Positions 62,345 through 64,000 of a stretch of 64,000 bases of DNA are shown piece by piece. This DNA comes from Chloracidobacterium sp. (GTDB lineage: Bacteria; Acidobacteriota; Blastocatellia; Pyrinomonadales; Pyrinomonadaceae). Under the pieces are notes generated by a model. The model saw only the letters and a program-made list of their open reading frames with translations. It was not told where the DNA came from and searched no databases. The stretch spans positions 1-64,000 of the forward strand of contig JADJJY010000003.1 in assembly GCA_016706275.1 (NCBI GenBank), given 5' to 3'. The stretch's first letter is position 1, and each line of letters starts with the position of its first letter. Made by a program: the position numbers and the translations under genes.

Positions 62345-63091
62345 ATGCCTTTAACAAAAAGATTGTCGGCCGAATTTATCGGCACACTTTGGCTAGTTCT
62401 CGGCGGATGCGGCAGTGCGGTTTTGGCCGCGGCGTATCCTAATCTCGGCATCGGTTTCGCGGGTGTTTCGCTCGCATTTGGTCTAACCGTGTTAACGATG
62501 GCATTTGCTATCGGCCATATTTCGGGCTGTCATTTGAATCCCGCCGTGACCTTTGGGTTGTGGGCAGGCAAGAGATTTCCAGCCAACGAGATATTGCCGT
62601 ATGTGATCGCACAAGTGCTCGGAGCGATCAGCGGAGCGGGCCTGCTGTATGTCATCGCCAGCGGCAAAGCGGGATTTTCGCTCGCCGGCGGCTTTGCGTC
62701 GAACGGCTTTGACACACATTCACCCGGCGGTTATTCGGCTCTCGCGGGTTTTGTCGCCGAAGTTGTGATGACGTTCTTTTTTCTGATCGTCATACTCGGA
62801 GCCACGCACAAGCTGGCACCAAAGGGCTTTGCCCCGATCGCGATCGGCCTGTGTCTGACGCTGATCCATTTGATAACGATCCCGGTGACCAACACGTCGG
62901 TCAACCCGGCACGCAGCACCGGCCCCGCCATTTTCGTCGGCGGATGGGCGATATCGCAGCTCTGGCTTTTCTGGGTCGCACCGATATTAGGTGCATTGCT
63001 CGCGGGCGTGGTCTATAGTTGGATGGTCGGCGATGACGAAAAGTCCGAACCGGCCGCTGAAAAAGAAGAGGCCGCCGAAGAATCAGCGTAA
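62345..63091 (+). CDS. aqpZ: Aquaporin Z-like water channel
   Basis: 248 residues, with AGGAGAA before the ATG. Six membrane helices and the two half-helices with NPA motifs, SGCHLNPAVTFGLW and TNTSVNPARSTGPAI. The start RLSAEFIGTLWLVLGGCGSA is typical of AqpZ. Arg of the selectivity filter follows the second NPA (NPARS), and the narrow-pore histidine position fits a water channel rather than a glycerol facilitator. C-terminal tail is acidic (EKSEPAAEKEEAAEESA). It sits between two tRNA-Ser genes. Confidence 0.93.
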   Translation: MPLTKRLSAEFIGTLWLVLGGCGSAVLAAAYPNLGIGFAGVSLAFGLTVLTMAFAIGHISGCHLNPAVTFGLWAGKRFPANEILPYVIAQVLGAISGAGLLYVIASGKAGFSLAGGFASNGFDTHSPGGYSALAGFVAEVVMTFFFLIVILGATHKLAPKGFAPIAIGLCLTLIHLITIPVTNTSVNPARSTGPAIFVGGWAISQLWLFWVAPILGALLAGVVYSWMVGDDEKSEPAAEKEEAAEESA

Positions 63092-63119
63092 CTGACGATT
63101 TTTGACAATTTAACAAACC

Positions 63120-63210
63120 GGAAGGGTGCAGGAGTGGTTGAACTGGCTACATTGGAAATGTAGTGAACCTCAAAAGGGTTCCGTGGGTTCGAATCCCACC
63201 CTTTCCGCCA
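63120..63210 (+). tRNA. tRNA-Ser, anticodon GGA
   Basis: 91 nt with encoded CCA. Acceptor GGAAGGG/CCTTTCC (one G-U pair), discriminator G. Anticodon stem CTACA/TGTAG around TTGGAAA gives GGA, for UCC and UCU codons. Long variable arm and GGGTTCGAATCCC T arm present. Confidence 0.96.
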
Positions 63211-63327
63211 TATGGCTTCAGGCCCCGCACAACGTTTTGTTGTGAACTCCGCTAGGCGAGGAATCGAGCAACGGTAGCAATTTCGAGCGTGTGTTGCGAT
63301 CAGGTCTGAAGCCGCCATTTCTACATC

Positions 63328-63358
63328 GGCCATCTGCTTTTTGCAGGTGGCCTTTTTT
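63328..63358 (+). terminator. Intrinsic terminator downstream of tRNA-Ser(GGA)
   Basis: Stem GGCCATCTGC/GCAGGTGGCC (one G-U pair) around a TTTTT loop, then six T. It lies about 120 nt past the tRNA and before the next gene. Confidence 0.85.
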
Positions 63359-63403
63359 CGTTCGCAAGTTTTCCGCCCACGGCGCGTTCAATATCCAAAC
63401 GAT

Positions 63404-64000
63404 ATGATCACAGCCAATTACAAATACATCGTCGCCGTCGCCCTTACAATGTTCGCCCTCACGTTTGCGGCCGCAGGCCAAGAAGCGAATAAATGCCCGT
63501 CAAACACAAGCCGCCTATTCGCCGAAAAGATCGACGAATTTAGCCATATCGACGACAGCGAGTTGTACATCAACGTCGCGGTCCTGTTTGAGCGGCTCAA
63601 AGACGCCCCGAGCGGAACATACGCCTACGTCATCGCTTACAAAGGGGCCGACGCCTTGCCCGCCGACCGCGATCGCAACCGGGTCGCCGAACGCATCCGT
63701 GAGTCGATAGCTTTGCAAAACCAAGATGCAAGACAGTTTTTGATGATCGACGGCGGCTTTCGCAAGACCGACGGAGCCGAGTTTTTCTTTGTCGAGGCCG
63801 GCAACAAACCGCCATTGCCGTCAAACACCGTACCTACGCCCAAAACTCCAAAGATCACCGCATTGTGGGCGAAGAGCACATTGTCAGAGGATTCAAGCCC
63901 GATCGAAGAATTTGTAAATCGTGCCATCGTCTATCGCGATATGCCGGAGGACTATGACGGCCCCACATTACCCGCGATCGAAGAAACTGAGCCAACCCCG
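63404..64000 (+). CDS. Exported protein, cut by the window edge
   Basis: Open from ATG 63404 to the end of the window (199 codons, no stop). Signal peptide (YKYIVAVALTMFALTFAAA, cleavage near GQ). The mature part begins EANKCPSNTSRLFAEKIDEF, then SHIDDSELYINVAVLFERLK and a FLMIDGGFRKTDGAEFFFVE segment; a proline-rich stretch (LPSNTVPTPKTPK) follows. It resembles no family I can name. It is preceded by a terminator, so it has its own promoter. Confidence 0.7.
   Translation, partial: MITANYKYIVAVALTMFALTFAAAGQEANKCPSNTSRLFAEKIDEFSHIDDSELYINVAVLFERLKDAPSGTYAYVIAYKGADALPADRDRNRVAERIRESIALQNQDARQFLMIDGGFRKTDGAEFFFVEAGNKPPLPSNTVPTPKTPKITALWAKSTLSEDSSPIEEFVNRAIVYRDMPEDYDGPTLPAIEETEPTP

Overview
The window looks like chromosomal DNA of a Gram-negative soil or water bacterium of roughly even base composition. 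Gene content fits Acidobacteriota, probably class Blastocatellia: a YpdA-like reductase, exported TPR proteins with an SSVFVFR segment after the signal peptide, an ACT-malic enzyme, DUF2911, DUF4197 and DUF2270 proteins, and many intergenic palindromes. That placement is inference; no rRNA gene is present to test it. I see no prophage, insertion sequence, integrase or CRISPR array. Most genes are housekeeping or cell-envelope genes.

Layout. 1-1256: the N-terminal part of carB, minus strand, broken by several single-base shifts. 1360-5745: a tight minus-strand operon of four exported proteins (a B-lectin protein, an OmpA/discoidin-like lipoprotein, a small secreted protein, a beta-lactamase-fold serine hydrolase). 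5940-10746: two paralogous exported TPR proteins flanking murB; the first TPR gene and murB are heavily frameshifted. 10999-16940: an EF-G-like GTPase, a lipoprotein, a DUF2911-TPR protein, a tetraheme cytochrome and a class A beta-lactamase. 17026-27511: a beta-propeller protein, pilT, rpsA-HU-HIT, a small membrane protein, a PgpH-type HD phosphodiesterase and hflX. 27712-33807: ACT-malic enzyme, hemolysin III, a two-component system and a divergent exported protein that may be its target. 33849-38125: ypdA-like gene and an Fe-S assembly neighbourhood (ygfZ, mrp, erpA). 38589-39278: an NlpC/P60 hydrolase behind the longest non-coding stretch. 39351-45768: a long minus-strand run (S41 protease, pfkA, greA, CDP-alcohol phosphatidyltransferase, two small membrane or envelope proteins, accC, an Sm-like protein). 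45910-50776: glycosyltransferase, pdxJ, and two exported proteins with similar leaders, the second a MORN-repeat protein. 50858-61529: a lipoprotein, uvrA, yeiH-like transporter, DUF4197, gpmA, folC, accD, suhB, a zinc ribbon and DUF2270. 61642-64000: tadA, tRNA-Ser(CGA), aqpZ, tRNA-Ser(GGA), and an exported protein cut by the window edge.

The most unusual signal is a set of short palindromic or tandem-word repeats of several distinct sequence families. They sit at gene junctions, often supply the last codons and stop of the upstream gene, and in at least three cases seem to have been accepted in frame inside enzymes (YpdA-like reductase, YeiH-like transporter, class A beta-lactamase). The second is that all multi-frameshift genes lie in the first 8.9 kb, which points to local consensus error rather than true gene decay. 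Other leads are the four-gene exported operon, the modular MORN protein, a likely non-AUG start for hflX, an 11-bp-phased operator beside the two-component system and an unexplained hairpin-rich region before the NlpC/P60 gene.
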